Shown piece by piece: positions 23,921 through 32,327 of a DNA stretch of 36,972 bases. Source of the DNA: Moorena producens 3L. Its GTDB lineage: Bacteria > Cyanobacteriota > Cyanobacteriia > Cyanobacteriales > Coleofasciculaceae. Under the pieces are notes generated by a model. That model did no database searches. It was given only the letters and a program-made list of their open reading frames with translations, and was not told where the DNA came from. The position numbers and the translations under genes are program-made. Numbering within the stretch: the stretch's first letter is position 1; the number at the start of each line of letters is the position of its first letter. The DNA is taken from NCBI RefSeq assembly GCF_000211815.1, contig NZ_GL890973.1, positions 1-36,972 on the forward strand, given 5' to 3'.

Positions 23921-24475
23921 TTAGTTTGCTCCATTGCCAATAAATCCCATTACTAGGCTGTCCGGAGCCAGGAAATGACTCAAGTGATAAGCTCGCTCTT
24001 CAGTCTTGAGCAAGATTTTCTCATAGAGATAGCGGGTGGCTCGATCGCCCAGGCTTTCTGCTTGAGCGGCTTGACTGCGTACTAACTGAATGATTGACTG
24101 CTCAGCTGCTAAGTCATGCTCTACCATCTGGCGAGAGTTGTAAACTCCATCAGATTCAGGAGTGAAGCAGCACAATTCAGCTAATTTGGCAAAACTAGTA
24201 GCTGGAATTCCTCCTAGTCCATTCAAACGCTCTCCTAAGTCATGGACATGGTCTTGAGCATCCTCGTAGCTTTCTTCAAAGAACTTATGCAAGGAGTAAA
24301 ATTCTGATCCTTCCACAACAAAGTGGTGTTTTTGATATTGCAGATACAACCCTTGGAAGCTGGCTAAAGCTATGTTTAATCCTTCACAAACTGGGGTAGT
24401 AACGTTTTTTTCCAGCAAAATTGGATTGTCAGCAATTTCACCAAAGGAGCGTAGTAGACCCTGAGTTGTAGACAT
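23921..24475 (-). CDS. Dps-family mini-ferritin with His-type ferroxidase centre
   Basis: 184 aa with the Dps signature HFVVEGSEFYSLHKFFEESY followed by HDLGERLNGLGG. By spacing, the ferroxidase ligands are His51, His63, Glu82, and at the position usually Asp there is His78 (VHDLGER). This matches the His-type centre described for some cyanobacterial Dps proteins. Dps dodecamers oxidise ferrous iron with peroxide and store it, protecting DNA and the cell. A strong AGGAGAACACT site precedes the ATG. It is a single gene with its own promoter in the 314-bp spacer at 24476-24789. Confidence 0.9.
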   Translation of the reverse strand: MSTTQGLLRSFGEIADNPILLEKNVTTPVCEGLNIALASFQGLYLQYQKHHFVVEGSEFYSLHKFFEESYEDAQDHVHDLGERLNGLGGIPATSFAKLAELCCFTPESDGVYNSRQMVEHDLAAEQSIIQLVRSQAAQAESLGDRATRYLYEKILLKTEERAYHLSHFLAPDSLVMGFIGNGAN

Positions 24476-24789
24476 AATAGTGTTCTCCTATCGTTTTCAT
24501 TAAGTGTGGCTTATTGCCATGCTTTTAAGTAGGCTAACACATATCATTTTATTTAACCTAGACTCTGAAATGTCCCTAATAACACAATTTTTAACTTTTT
24601 CAGAACCTCTATTGAGGATAATTTGTGATAGATTAGTTGAGATAGATTTTCTATTAGTCACGACTCCGTGAACGGGATTTGTCTTGGTTAAATCGGCTTA
24701 AACCCAGCAAATTATAAAGATTCAGTCCACAAAAATGGCCATTTTTAAGGTTGATTAAAGAAAAACAGTGTTCCTAGAGGTAAATAACT
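24476..24789. promoter_or_regulatory. Divergent promoter region of dps and the 2Fe-2S protein gene
   Basis: AT-rich spacer between two divergent genes. No extra gene is seen. No Fur or PerR box can be assigned with confidence by eye. Confidence 0.4.
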
Positions 24790-25347
24790 ATGTCTAAGTT
24801 TAAAGAGCCAGTCTCAGAGTTTAGTGTAGTAGGACAGTTATTAGACTTTGTCATTAAGGATGGCTATAAAATCAAGTACTTAAGAATTACTGTTTCAAAT
24901 ATCGAATATTGGATTAAGTTATCTAAACCTCTCAGAAAGAGCTTGGATCCAGCCATTATCCCTGGGGCGTGGATTGAGGTGAGTGGCACCAGCAAACTAA
25001 AGCTCAAAACTGGGAAACTGAAACTGAAAGCCTATGAGGTGAGCCTTGCTGCTCCCCCCCACCAGCAGCCAACAACTGTTTTGGTTCCCAAAACTCCCAC
25101 CCGGAAAGCGAGCATTTTAGTTTGTCAGAAATCCAGTTGCCGGAAACGGGGGGGTCAAGCGGTCTGTAATGCGATCGCATCGAGTTTAAAGGACCATGGT
25201 TTAGAAGACCAAGTCAAAATTAAAGAAACTGGCTGCCTCAAACAGTGCAAACATGGCCCCAACCTGGTGATGATGCCAGACAAAGCTCGCTACAGCGAAG
25301 TGGCTCCCCAGCAAATTCCCACCCTGATCGAACGACACTTTGTCTGA
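24790..25347 (+). CDS. Thioredoxin-like [2Fe-2S] ferredoxin-domain protein
   Basis: 185 aa. The N-terminal part (1-90) is an OB-like beta-rich domain of unknown role (SEFSVVGQLLDFVIKDGY...YWIKLSKPLR). The C-terminal part (about 107-185) is a thioredoxin-like ferredoxin domain with the ligand pattern Cys112-x4-Cys117 ... Cys149-x3-Cys153 (VCQKSSCRKRGG and GCLKQCKHGPN). It should carry one [2Fe-2S] cluster. The stop lies 2 bp from the end of the convergent NTF2-like gene. The fused N-terminal domain is common in cyanobacteria. The redox partner is unknown. Confidence 0.88.
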   Translation: MSKFKEPVSEFSVVGQLLDFVIKDGYKIKYLRITVSNIEYWIKLSKPLRKSLDPAIIPGAWIEVSGTSKLKLKTGKLKLKAYEVSLAAPPHQQPTTVLVPKTPTRKASILVCQKSSCRKRGGQAVCNAIASSLKDHGLEDQVKIKETGCLKQCKHGPNLVMMPDKARYSEVAPQQIPTLIERHFV

Positions 25348-25349
25348 AG

Positions 25350-25739
25350 TTAGCCCATCAGTGGACTCCCGTGATGATGCACCAAATACCAAGAGCCAGC
25401 CATAAGCTCAAACGTATTGGTTGCTATGGATTCTGCCTGAATCCTTCTACCCTTGCTAACTTGCAACACTTTTTCTAGCACAACAACGTAGGCAAGAGTG
25501 TCCCTGACCTCAGTAGCAATAATCTCTGGTTCAATTTCCAGGTATTGGGTATTCTTGAATATCGCTTCCCAAGATGAGCTAATGTCCCGCCAACCTTTGA
25601 TTACATCACGTCCAGGGTGAATACAAAGACTACCAGTGCCTTGAGACCAGACCTTACTCATGGCTTCAATGTCCTTTTTCTCAAAAGCTCGATAGAATGC
25701 TGTGTTGGCAGCTAAAACCTCTGTGCGATCGCTACTCAT
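25350..25739 (-). CDS. NTF2-like (SnoaL/DUF4440-type) protein
   Basis: 129 aa with the typical start EVLAANTAFYRAFEKKDIEAMSK, then VWSQ, HPG, IKGWRDISSSW, and a beta-sheet half ending WYLVHHHGSPLM. NTF2-like folds include small-molecule enzymes and binding proteins, so a precise activity cannot be stated. It is convergent with the ferredoxin-domain gene. The 5' end contains a HIP1 site and the upstream region runs into dispersed repeats. Confidence 0.85.
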   Translation of the reverse strand: MSSDRTEVLAANTAFYRAFEKKDIEAMSKVWSQGTGSLCIHPGRDVIKGWRDISSSWEAIFKNTQYLEIEPEIIATEVRDTLAYVVVLEKVLQVSKGRRIQAESIATNTFELMAGSWYLVHHHGSPLMG

Positions 25740-26232
25740 AATTTTTTGTTAAGTTTCACAATTGTGAATAGATTTAATTATATATAGTTCAATAGGATTA
25801 ATCACATCTAAGCATTCAGCAGTCAGTGGTCAGCATTCAGCAGTCAGCAGTCAGCAGTCAGCAGTCAGTGGTCAGTGGTCAGTGGTCAGCCGTTGGCCAA
25901 TAGACATCTCCAGAAACTCGGTTTTGACCCAGGCAGTGCAAGGGTTTGAGGTTAATTTTTGGAGATGTCTATTGGCCACTCAAGTATCGTGGCACAGGCT
26001 TCTAGCCTGTGAGGTAACCCATAGGGCATAAGCTGTTCAAGTACCGTGCGCTATGGGCATAAACTCATAGCTAATAGCACCTCAAGTAGCGTGCCCGTAG
26101 GGCATTAGCTGATAACTGATAGCTGACCGCTGATAGCTGACCGCTGATAGCTGACCGCTGACCGCTGAATGCTTACGGATTGCGCTCTTGGAGCCGTATC
26201 ATAAATATGGGTGAGATTATCTTAATGGTGGC
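25740..26232. repeat. Repeat-filled intergenic region
   Basis: Gene-free. Heptad simple repeats CAGCAGT/CAGTGGT (25817-25890) are followed by a perfect 18-bp inverted repeat GGCCAATAGACATCTCCA (25895-25912, 25960-25977), a hairpin CACAGGCT-tct-AGCCTGTG (about 25991-26009) and TGATAGCTGACCGC repeats (26120-26165). Confidence 0.6.
25809..26175. repeat. TAAGCATTCAGC inverted-repeat element, long copy
   Basis: Ends TAAGCATTCAGC (25809-25820) and GCTGAATGCTTA (26164-26175) are perfect 12-bp inverted repeats around 343 bp without coding capacity. The interior holds a nested 18-bp inverted repeat and shares ATAGCACCTCAAGTAGCGTG with the short copy at 1227-1328. Confidence 0.6.
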
Positions 26233-27096
26233 ATGGAAACAATTTGGGAACTCGATTTTTACTCCCGCCCAATTTTGGACGAAAATCAGAAGAAACTTTG
26301 GGAAGTCTTAATTTGCGAGAGTCCTTTGGACATCAATCTCTCACCTGAGACACTGTTTCAATACGCCAGTTGGTGTCCCAACCAGCAGGTGAATTCAATT
26401 TGGTTGGGGCAGGCTTTGGCAGATGCGATCGCAAAAGCTCAACAGCCACCAAGCAAGATTCGCTTCTTTCGGCGTCAGATGAACAATATGATTACCAAAG
26501 CCTGTAATGAGCTGAATATTCCAGCTCAACCCAGCCGTCGCACCTATGCTTTGGAGCGATGGTTAAAACAAAGGATAGAAGACTTTTATCCCAATCAACC
26601 AGGCTATGACCCCGCAGCCGCTGCTTCCTCATTTGTCCGTTATCAATCCCCCATCCCTAAACCATTACCCGATGCTTTGCAGGGACAAAAGTGGGCAGTT
26701 GTAAGTCTACAAGCCGCTGCCTTTGAGGAAATGAACGAGTGGGAGATTGACTTTGGTGAAGCCTTCCCAGTCTCGATCATGGACATTGCCCCAGAAACGC
26801 CCATTCCCGGTGTGATTATATTTTCCCAACGAGCCAAACCCCTAGCAGCATGGATGTCAGGTTTGGAGCTATCCTTTGTCAGACTTGACACTACTGATGA
26901 TAAGCCAAAGTTGTTACTGGAAACTGGTGCCAATGATAGCTGGATTCTCGCTAACTTGACCAAATCCCAAATTCTGGCAGAGGCAAAAAGCTTTGAAGAA
27001 GCAAAGCAGAACGCTAATCTTGTCCATTTTCTGGCCGTACAATCGAGTCCAACTTCAGAACAGTTTGCTGGATTTTGGCTATGCCGGGAGTTATAA
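26233..27096 (+). CDS. Tab2/Atab2-family RNA-binding protein
   Basis: 287 aa. The start METIWELDFYSRPILDENQK and the end GFWLCREL are diagnostic for the Tab2 family (formerly DUF1092); further conserved stretches are NMITKACNELNIPAQPSRRT, LERWLKQR and GVIIFSQRAKPLAAWM. In chloroplasts, Tab2/Atab2 binds psaB/psb mRNAs and is needed for translation of photosystem reaction-centre subunits; the cyanobacterial protein probably has a similar photosystem-related role. Single gene with no obvious operon partner; upstream is a long repeat element. Confidence 0.93.
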   Translation: METIWELDFYSRPILDENQKKLWEVLICESPLDINLSPETLFQYASWCPNQQVNSIWLGQALADAIAKAQQPPSKIRFFRRQMNNMITKACNELNIPAQPSRRTYALERWLKQRIEDFYPNQPGYDPAAAASSFVRYQSPIPKPLPDALQGQKWAVVSLQAAAFEEMNEWEIDFGEAFPVSIMDIAPETPIPGVIIFSQRAKPLAAWMSGLELSFVRLDTTDDKPKLLLETGANDSWILANLTKSQILAEAKSFEEAKQNANLVHFLAVQSSPTSEQFAGFWLCREL

Positions 27097-27198
27097 CACA
27101 AGGCAACAGGCAACAGGCAACAGGCAACAGGCAACAGCCAGAAGGTAAAAATAAATTGTGAGAATTTTTGTTACCTGCTCCCGACTCCCGACTCCCTC

Positions 27199-27242
27199 GG
27201 TGCGCTTTCCGTAGGCGAATTAAATTCGCCACGGGTCGCACC
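27199..27242 (-). repeat. 44-bp palindromic dispersed repeat, copy 2
   Basis: The reverse complement matches 6703-6746 at 42 of 44 bases, with the same outer GGTGCG/CGCACC and inner GGCGAATT/AATTCGCC arms. It is embedded in CTCCCGA simple repeats between Tab2 and the Cys-rich protein gene. Confidence 0.7.
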
Positions 27243-27282
27243 GCTCCCGACTCCCTTTGCTATAGAGAATATGGGATACAAA

Positions 27283-27318
27283 AGAACCCGTAGAACAGGT
27301 GATTGTTCTACGGGTTCT
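27283..27318 (-). terminator. Perfect 15-bp terminator hairpin after the Cys-rich protein gene
   Basis: AGAACCCGTAGAACA (27283-27297) and TGTTCTACGGGTTCT (27304-27318) pair perfectly with a 6-nt loop. On the minus strand the stem is followed by TTTG, a short T-rich end. It lies 87 bp after the stop of the gene at 27405. Confidence 0.7.
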
Positions 27319-27404
27319 GAAAGTCCTGGCGCAGCCTCAGGGGTAGTCAAGGCTATTAGCAGCATTACTCATATCACACTAGGCTGCCCCGAGCAGGAGT
27401 GTTA

Positions 27405-27821
27405 TTAACCCAATGGGATCACGCACTGACCAAATAACTGATTGTATTCGCTAATACCCGGGCACAGGCATTTGCTGGGATAACCAAGGGCATTGGTATC
27501 CCTTGTACATGTAGCCGGAAGAGGCTGTACTTGGATTGAACATGAGCTTTTAACTGAGATAGAGTCCAATCCCCGGCTAGTTGCATTATTAATGTCCTCG
27601 ATCAAGCACAACCCGACACTTGAATCATATTCATATCCATCCGGGCACACGCAGATACTAGCATTGCCGCAGGGGTTGTAATCCCTAGTACAAATACCAT
27701 CAGCACTTAGGACGGCTGGCATATCACCTTGGGCCATTGCTGCAGGGGAGACCATCAAAAACAGCTGCACTGCCATCAAGAATGCGAAAATCGCTTTTAA
27801 GGGTCTCGAAAATCTTTTCAT
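27405..27821 (-). CDS. Secreted Cys-rich protein with two EGF-like repeats
   Basis: 138 aa. Residues 1-30 form a classical signal peptide (basic start MKRFSRPLK, hydrophobic core, cleavage AMA-QG). The mature part carries ten Cys in two related units: CTRDYNPCGNASICVCPDGY...GLC and CTRDTNALGYPSKCLCPGIS...GQC. The shared pattern CTRDxN...CxCP....Y....GxC suggests a duplicated disulfide module, EGF-like in look. The second unit lacks one Cys of the first. No named family is recognised. It is likely periplasmic or secreted, with disulfides. Confidence 0.75.
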   Translation of the reverse strand: MKRFSRPLKAIFAFLMAVQLFLMVSPAAMAQGDMPAVLSADGICTRDYNPCGNASICVCPDGYEYDSSVGLCLIEDINNATSRGLDSISVKSSCSIQVQPLPATCTRDTNALGYPSKCLCPGISEYNQLFGQCVIPLG

Positions 27822-27980
27822 TTTTTTTCGTTTGTTAACTCAACTATATATAAATAAATTATATATCTATCTATAGATTCTTCGACGTTTTGGAGGGGTG
27901 CAAATTAATGCAATATTGGTAGATGAGCACCTACCTAACCTGTTGCGCATTTAAGTTAGATATTATTCAGTTAGAAAAAA

Positions 27981-28030
27981 CTCCCTGTACTCCCTACTCC
28001 CTACTCCCTACTCCCTACTCCCTATTCCCT
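27981..28030 (+). repeat. CTCCCTA heptad simple repeat
   Basis: About seven tandem CTCCCTA-type heptads end just before the start of the PmbA-like gene. Similar heptads (CTCCCGA, AATCGGG) occur at 27175-27260, 32113-32155 and 36420-36455. Confidence 0.75.
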
Positions 28031-28037
28031 TTGCTAT

Positions 28038-29372
28038 ATGAGTGCTGAAACTATACCCCAAGAGCTGCAAGCCGAACAACTGTTAGACTTAGCAGCTAAA
28101 TCAGGAGCGACTAGTGCAGAGGTTTATCAGTCGCGATCGCTTTCTCGTCCTGTGTTTTTTGAAGCTAATCGACTCAAACAAATCGAAAGTAGTCAATCGG
28201 AAGGGACAGCGCTACGGTTATGGCGAGACGGACGTCCAGGACTAGCAGTTGGCTATGGAGCAGTGGCAGCACAAGATTTAGTAGACCGGGCAATGGCCAT
28301 GACTGCACTCAATGAACCGGAATCTATAGAACTGGCTGATGGCCCTAGCGCTAACTATTCCGACTCACCAGAAACTATACCGATAGAAGAACTAGTAGCA
28401 ATCGGCTCGGATGCGATCGCATTAATTCGCGATGCCTACCCAGAAGTATTGTGTAGCGCTGAGTCGGAATGGGAGTTAGAAACCACTAGCTTAATTAACT
28501 CTGAAGGATTACATTGCTCTTACACTGACACAACCCTCAGTTATTTCCTTGGGGTAGAGTGGGTTAGGGGTGAAGACTTTTTAAGTGTTGGTGATGGTAC
28601 ACAAATTCGATTAAGCCCATCTGAGCCTAAAGAAAGCCTAAACACTAACAAAGTCCTAGACCAAATCTTACAACGCCTCAACTGGGCAACGGAAAATGTC
28701 TCTACTCCCAGTGGTCGTGTGCCAATTTTGTTGACCTCTAAAGCAGCGGATTTGCTATGGGGCACTGTGGAAGCAGCCTTAAATGGAAAACAGGTACTTG
28801 AAAAAGCCACCCCCTGGAGTGATAGTCTAGGTCAGGTGGTTACCTCAAAAAACCTGACCCTGTTTCAACAACCAAATCCTGAATTTCCTTACAGTTGCCC
28901 CTTTGATGATGAAGGCACCCCTACCCAATCCCTCGTATTTATCAGTGAAGGGCAATTGCAACAGTTTTTTTGCGATCGCACTACCGGTCGCTTACTGGGA
29001 ACTGGCACAACTGGCAATGGATTTCGCCCTAGCCTAGGCAGCTACCCAACCCCTGATCTCGTCAACTTACTGATTAAACCAGGCCAAGGGTCACTCAATG
29101 ACTTAATTGGAAAATTAGACGAAGGATTAGTCATAGACCAGATTCTCGGCGGTAGTGCTGGCATCTCCGGTGACTTTTCCGTCAATGTTGAGTTAGGGTA
29201 TCGAGTCCAACAAGGCAATATTATTGGTCGAGTCAAAGACACCATGGTAGCTGGGAATGTTTACAACACCCTTAAGCAGTTAGTAATACTGGGTGATGAT
29301 GCTGAGTGGCAGGATAGCATCTACACACCCTCTCTAATTGTGGAAGGACTATCGGTAACCTCTAGTGATTAG
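28038..29372 (+). CDS. TldE/PmbA-family metalloprotease subunit
   Basis: 444 aa. N-terminal conserved block (AAKSGATSAEVYQSRS, ESSQSEGTALRLWRDGRPGLAVGYG), middle NSEGLHCSYTDTTLSYFLGV and the C-terminal ISGDFSVNVELGYRVQQGNIIGRVKDTMVAGNVYNTLKQL are typical of PmbA (TldE). With TldD it forms a heterodimeric zinc protease that trims peptides and microcin-type or anti-toxin substrates. TldD itself would hold the metal site; no TldD gene is in this window. It starts only seven bases after a heptad repeat, with no clear ribosome-binding site. Confidence 0.93.
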   Translation: MSAETIPQELQAEQLLDLAAKSGATSAEVYQSRSLSRPVFFEANRLKQIESSQSEGTALRLWRDGRPGLAVGYGAVAAQDLVDRAMAMTALNEPESIELADGPSANYSDSPETIPIEELVAIGSDAIALIRDAYPEVLCSAESEWELETTSLINSEGLHCSYTDTTLSYFLGVEWVRGEDFLSVGDGTQIRLSPSEPKESLNTNKVLDQILQRLNWATENVSTPSGRVPILLTSKAADLLWGTVEAALNGKQVLEKATPWSDSLGQVVTSKNLTLFQQPNPEFPYSCPFDDEGTPTQSLVFISEGQLQQFFCDRTTGRLLGTGTTGNGFRPSLGSYPTPDLVNLLIKPGQGSLNDLIGKLDEGLVIDQILGGSAGISGDFSVNVELGYRVQQGNIIGRVKDTMVAGNVYNTLKQLVILGDDAEWQDSIYTPSLIVEGLSVTSSD

Positions 29373-29484
29373 TGGGTCAGTGCTCGGTGCTTGGTGCTTA
29401 TTTCTTTGTAACTACAGAAATTCTCCTGGTATTTACAAAGCACCCACGAATAATCACTAATGGAAATTAACCCATGATCAATCA

Positions 29485-32112
29485 ATGATCAATCCCATTA
29501 CCCAATGGCTGATCCCCAAAAGAAGTCTTGCCCTTGCCGAAGCCTGTCTGATTGGATTCGTCTCAGGACTCTCAGCAGTATTACTCAAACACAGTATTGG
29601 CTGGTTAGGGAGGTGGCGGCTTCAAGCAGCTCTAATCCTACCCCCTAGCTTTGCCCTACCCGCTTTTGGACTCTGCTTAGGATTACTGTGCGGATTCCTG
29701 ATTGAGTTTGTAGCATCAGAGGCAACAGGTAGTGGCGTACCTCAGATCAAAGGTGCCCTTGCCCGGTTTCCTATCGCGATGAATTTACGGGTGGCTGTAG
29801 TCAAGTTAGTTAGTACTATCCTATCTCTGGCGGCGGGAATGACTATGGGACGGCAAGGCCCAACGGTTCATATTGGGGCAGCTTTGGCAGCTCAATTGAC
29901 TCGCTGGGTACCCACCTCTCCTGATCACCGACGTCAAATGATTGCTGCTGGGGCTGGGGCTGGATTAGCCGCTGGGTTTAATGCTCCCCTGGCTAGTGTA
30001 GCCTTTATCTTTGAGGAACTGTTACCAGATTTATCTAGTATAACTCTGGGTAGTGCTATTCTAGCATCCTTTATTGGTGCGGTGGTTTCCCGGCTCTTGG
30101 GTGGAGGTACCCTAGATCTGAATCGGGAACTAAGCAATTTTTCCAGCACCTTTTCCGCTCTTGAGATTCCCTTCTATTTGTTGTTAGGGGTGTTGGCTGG
30201 ATTGCTAGCAGCTTTGTTTAATCAGGGAATTCTGTCCAGTCTGAACTTTTACGACCGTCTCAAGCTCAGCTTACCATTGCGGATTGGTATAGCTGGGATG
30301 CTGGGTGGGTGTATTGTAGCACTGCTACCGGATCAGTTCCATAACAACAGTGGTTTGCGGGAGTTGTTGCTCACTGGTGATATCGGCTGGGAATTTACTT
30401 GCCTCGCTTTTGTGGTCTACTTCTTACTGACCATAATTGCCTATGGTTCGGGAGCACCAGGGGGGTTGTTTCATCCCTCCCTAGTATTGGGTTCCGCATT
30501 AGGCTATTTAGTTGGCATCGGTGAGTATCACCTGCTCGGATTAGGTTATCCGATTACCTACGCCTTGGCAGGGATGGGAGCATTTTTTAGTGCCGTTTCC
30601 AAGGTACCGATCACAGCGATTGTGATCGTGTTTGAGATGACAACGGACTTTAATCTAGTCCTACCTTTAATGATCACCTGTGTGGTTTCCTACCTAGTTG
30701 CCGATCAATTAGCCAAAGGGTCTCTCTATCAACGTTTGTTGGAGAGGAAAGGCTACAGCTTGCCTAAAGTAAAGGTGGACAAAAGAACCTTAGCTGGTTT
30801 GAAAGCATCTGACATTATGCAGCGCCGGGTAGAAACCCTAGGGAGTCAGATGACTTTAGATCAAGCCATTCAGACCTTTAGTAACTCTAGTCATCGGGGC
30901 TTTCCAGTAGTTGCTCAGGGGAAATTGGTCGGGATTATTACTCAAGAAGACATTGCCAAGAACCGAGACCGACTGCCTGGGAATACGCCTATCAAAGAGG
31001 TGATGACTCCACAACCGATCACAGTTAGACACAATGACACCTTAAGCCACGTTCTCTACATTCTTAATCGTTATCACCTCAATCGGTTACCTGTTCTAGA
31101 AAACAGAAAGTTAGTTGGAATCATTACCTTTAGTGATATTATTCGTGCCGAAGCTAACCAACTCAGTGGGGAAAAAGAGCAACTAGGACCGAGTCCTGAT
31201 CCCTCCTATGGCGTCTATTATACTCGCGCTCCAGCTACCGGCAGTGGACGGATGTTGGTTCCCTTAGCTAATCCCCAATCAGCACCAGTATTGTTGGAAA
31301 TAGCTACTGCTATTGGCCAGGTACAGGACTATGAAATCGAGTGTTTGCAGGTAATACCTATCTCCCGTAGCAATAGTCCTGCTCAGACAGGAGTTGATAC
31401 TACTAAAAGTCGCAGATTGCTAAGGCAAGCGGAAAGGCTAGGGCGACGGTGGGAAATGCCAGTTCACACCCAAATCAGGATATCCCACGATACCGCTCAA
31501 GCAATTCTAGAAACTATTAAACAACGACATATTAATCTAATTTTGATGGGATGGAAAGGAGCACCATCTAATAGTTCTAATCAGATTTTTGGTAATATTA
31601 TCGATACCTTAATTCGACAAGCTCCCTGTGATTTAGTCTTGCTGAAATTACCCCAAGGCAAGGAAGTAGCACAAGATGTTAAATCTGCTAAATACGGTTC
31701 ACTAGCTAAGACCTGGAAGCGTTGGTTAATCCCCATTGCTGGTGGACCGAATTCTAGCCGTGCCCTACAATTAATTCCGATACTAGCAACCCTTGCTAAA
31801 GCAGAGCAAATCGTAGTAACTCAGGTTTTTAACCCTCAAGCTGGAGAACCTGTAATGACTAGCTTGGAAAAAGCTACCTATTTCCTCAAACAGCAACTCA
31901 AAGGTATGTGTGATGTGGTATCAATTCCAATCCGTTCCTATTCTGTTTCTGATGCTTTGATTCGTTTAGCTAACGCTCACAAGTATGATGTAGTCGTGAT
32001 CGGAGCTAGTCGAGAGGGATTATTGGAGCAGGCGATCCATGGCAATATTCCAGAAGCGATCGCACGGGGTGTTGATAGTACTGTGATTTTGGTTAGGGAA
32101 GCACTTCATTAA
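29485..32112 (+). CDS. ClC-type anion transporter fused to CBS and two Usp domains
   Basis: 875 aa. ClC core (about 1-420): selectivity motifs GSGVPQIKG (82-90), GRQGPTVHIGA (122-132) and GAPGGLFHPSL (about 323-333), with inner-gate EELLPD retained. Gln124 (CAA) occupies the site of the gating Glu of ClC exchangers. A CBS pair follows (about 443-560; IMQRRVETLGS, VMTPQPITVRHNDTL) and then two universal-stress-protein domains (about 585-735 and 745-875; LILMGWKGAPS, VVVIGASREGLLEQ). It likely moves chloride or another anion, with CBS/Usp domains sensing nucleotides. The first of two close ATGs (29474 or 29485) may be used. Confidence 0.93.
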   Translation: MINPITQWLIPKRSLALAEACLIGFVSGLSAVLLKHSIGWLGRWRLQAALILPPSFALPAFGLCLGLLCGFLIEFVASEATGSGVPQIKGALARFPIAMNLRVAVVKLVSTILSLAAGMTMGRQGPTVHIGAALAAQLTRWVPTSPDHRRQMIAAGAGAGLAAGFNAPLASVAFIFEELLPDLSSITLGSAILASFIGAVVSRLLGGGTLDLNRELSNFSSTFSALEIPFYLLLGVLAGLLAALFNQGILSSLNFYDRLKLSLPLRIGIAGMLGGCIVALLPDQFHNNSGLRELLLTGDIGWEFTCLAFVVYFLLTIIAYGSGAPGGLFHPSLVLGSALGYLVGIGEYHLLGLGYPITYALAGMGAFFSAVSKVPITAIVIVFEMTTDFNLVLPLMITCVVSYLVADQLAKGSLYQRLLERKGYSLPKVKVDKRTLAGLKASDIMQRRVETLGSQMTLDQAIQTFSNSSHRGFPVVAQGKLVGIITQEDIAKNRDRLPGNTPIKEVMTPQPITVRHNDTLSHVLYILNRYHLNRLPVLENRKLVGIITFSDIIRAEANQLSGEKEQLGPSPDPSYGVYYTRAPATGSGRMLVPLANPQSAPVLLEIATAIGQVQDYEIECLQVIPISRSNSPAQTGVDTTKSRRLLRQAERLGRRWEMPVHTQIRISHDTAQAILETIKQRHINLILMGWKGAPSNSSNQIFGNIIDTLIRQAPCDLVLLKLPQGKEVAQDVKSAKYGSLAKTWKRWLIPIAGGPNSSRALQLIPILATLAKAEQIVVTQVFNPQAGEPVMTSLEKATYFLKQQLKGMCDVVSIPIRSYSVSDALIRLANAHKYDVVVIGASREGLLEQAIHGNIPEAIARGVDSTVILVREALH

Positions 32113-32327
32113 TTAGGGAATCGGGAGTCGGGAATCGGGAATCGGGAATCGGGGTAAGCATTCAGCTGTCAGCTTATGTGCTACGCACACGCGATCGCGT
32201 TCAGCTTATGTGCTACGCACACGCTACGCAAACAGCTATCAGCTTTTATTTATCAGCTATCAGCTAAAGGCTGACCGCTGACAGCTGACCACTGACCGCT
32301 AATAACTGACATTTTATAATTCTATCT
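32113..32327. repeat. Dispersed-repeat spacer between ClC and NACHT genes
   Basis: AATCGGG heptads (32117-32155) are followed by a TAAGCATTCAGC end (about 32157), a duplicated TCAGCTTATGTGCTACGCACACG (two copies about 32170-32224) and GCTGACCGCTGACAGCTG-type repeats. The convergent genes end on both sides; no terminator is clear. Confidence 0.55.

Noticed and set aside
25809..26175. Possible CRISPR array in the CAGCAGT/CAGTGGT region
   Set aside because: The units are short heptads without unique spacers of constant length; it is a simple-sequence and inverted-repeat element.
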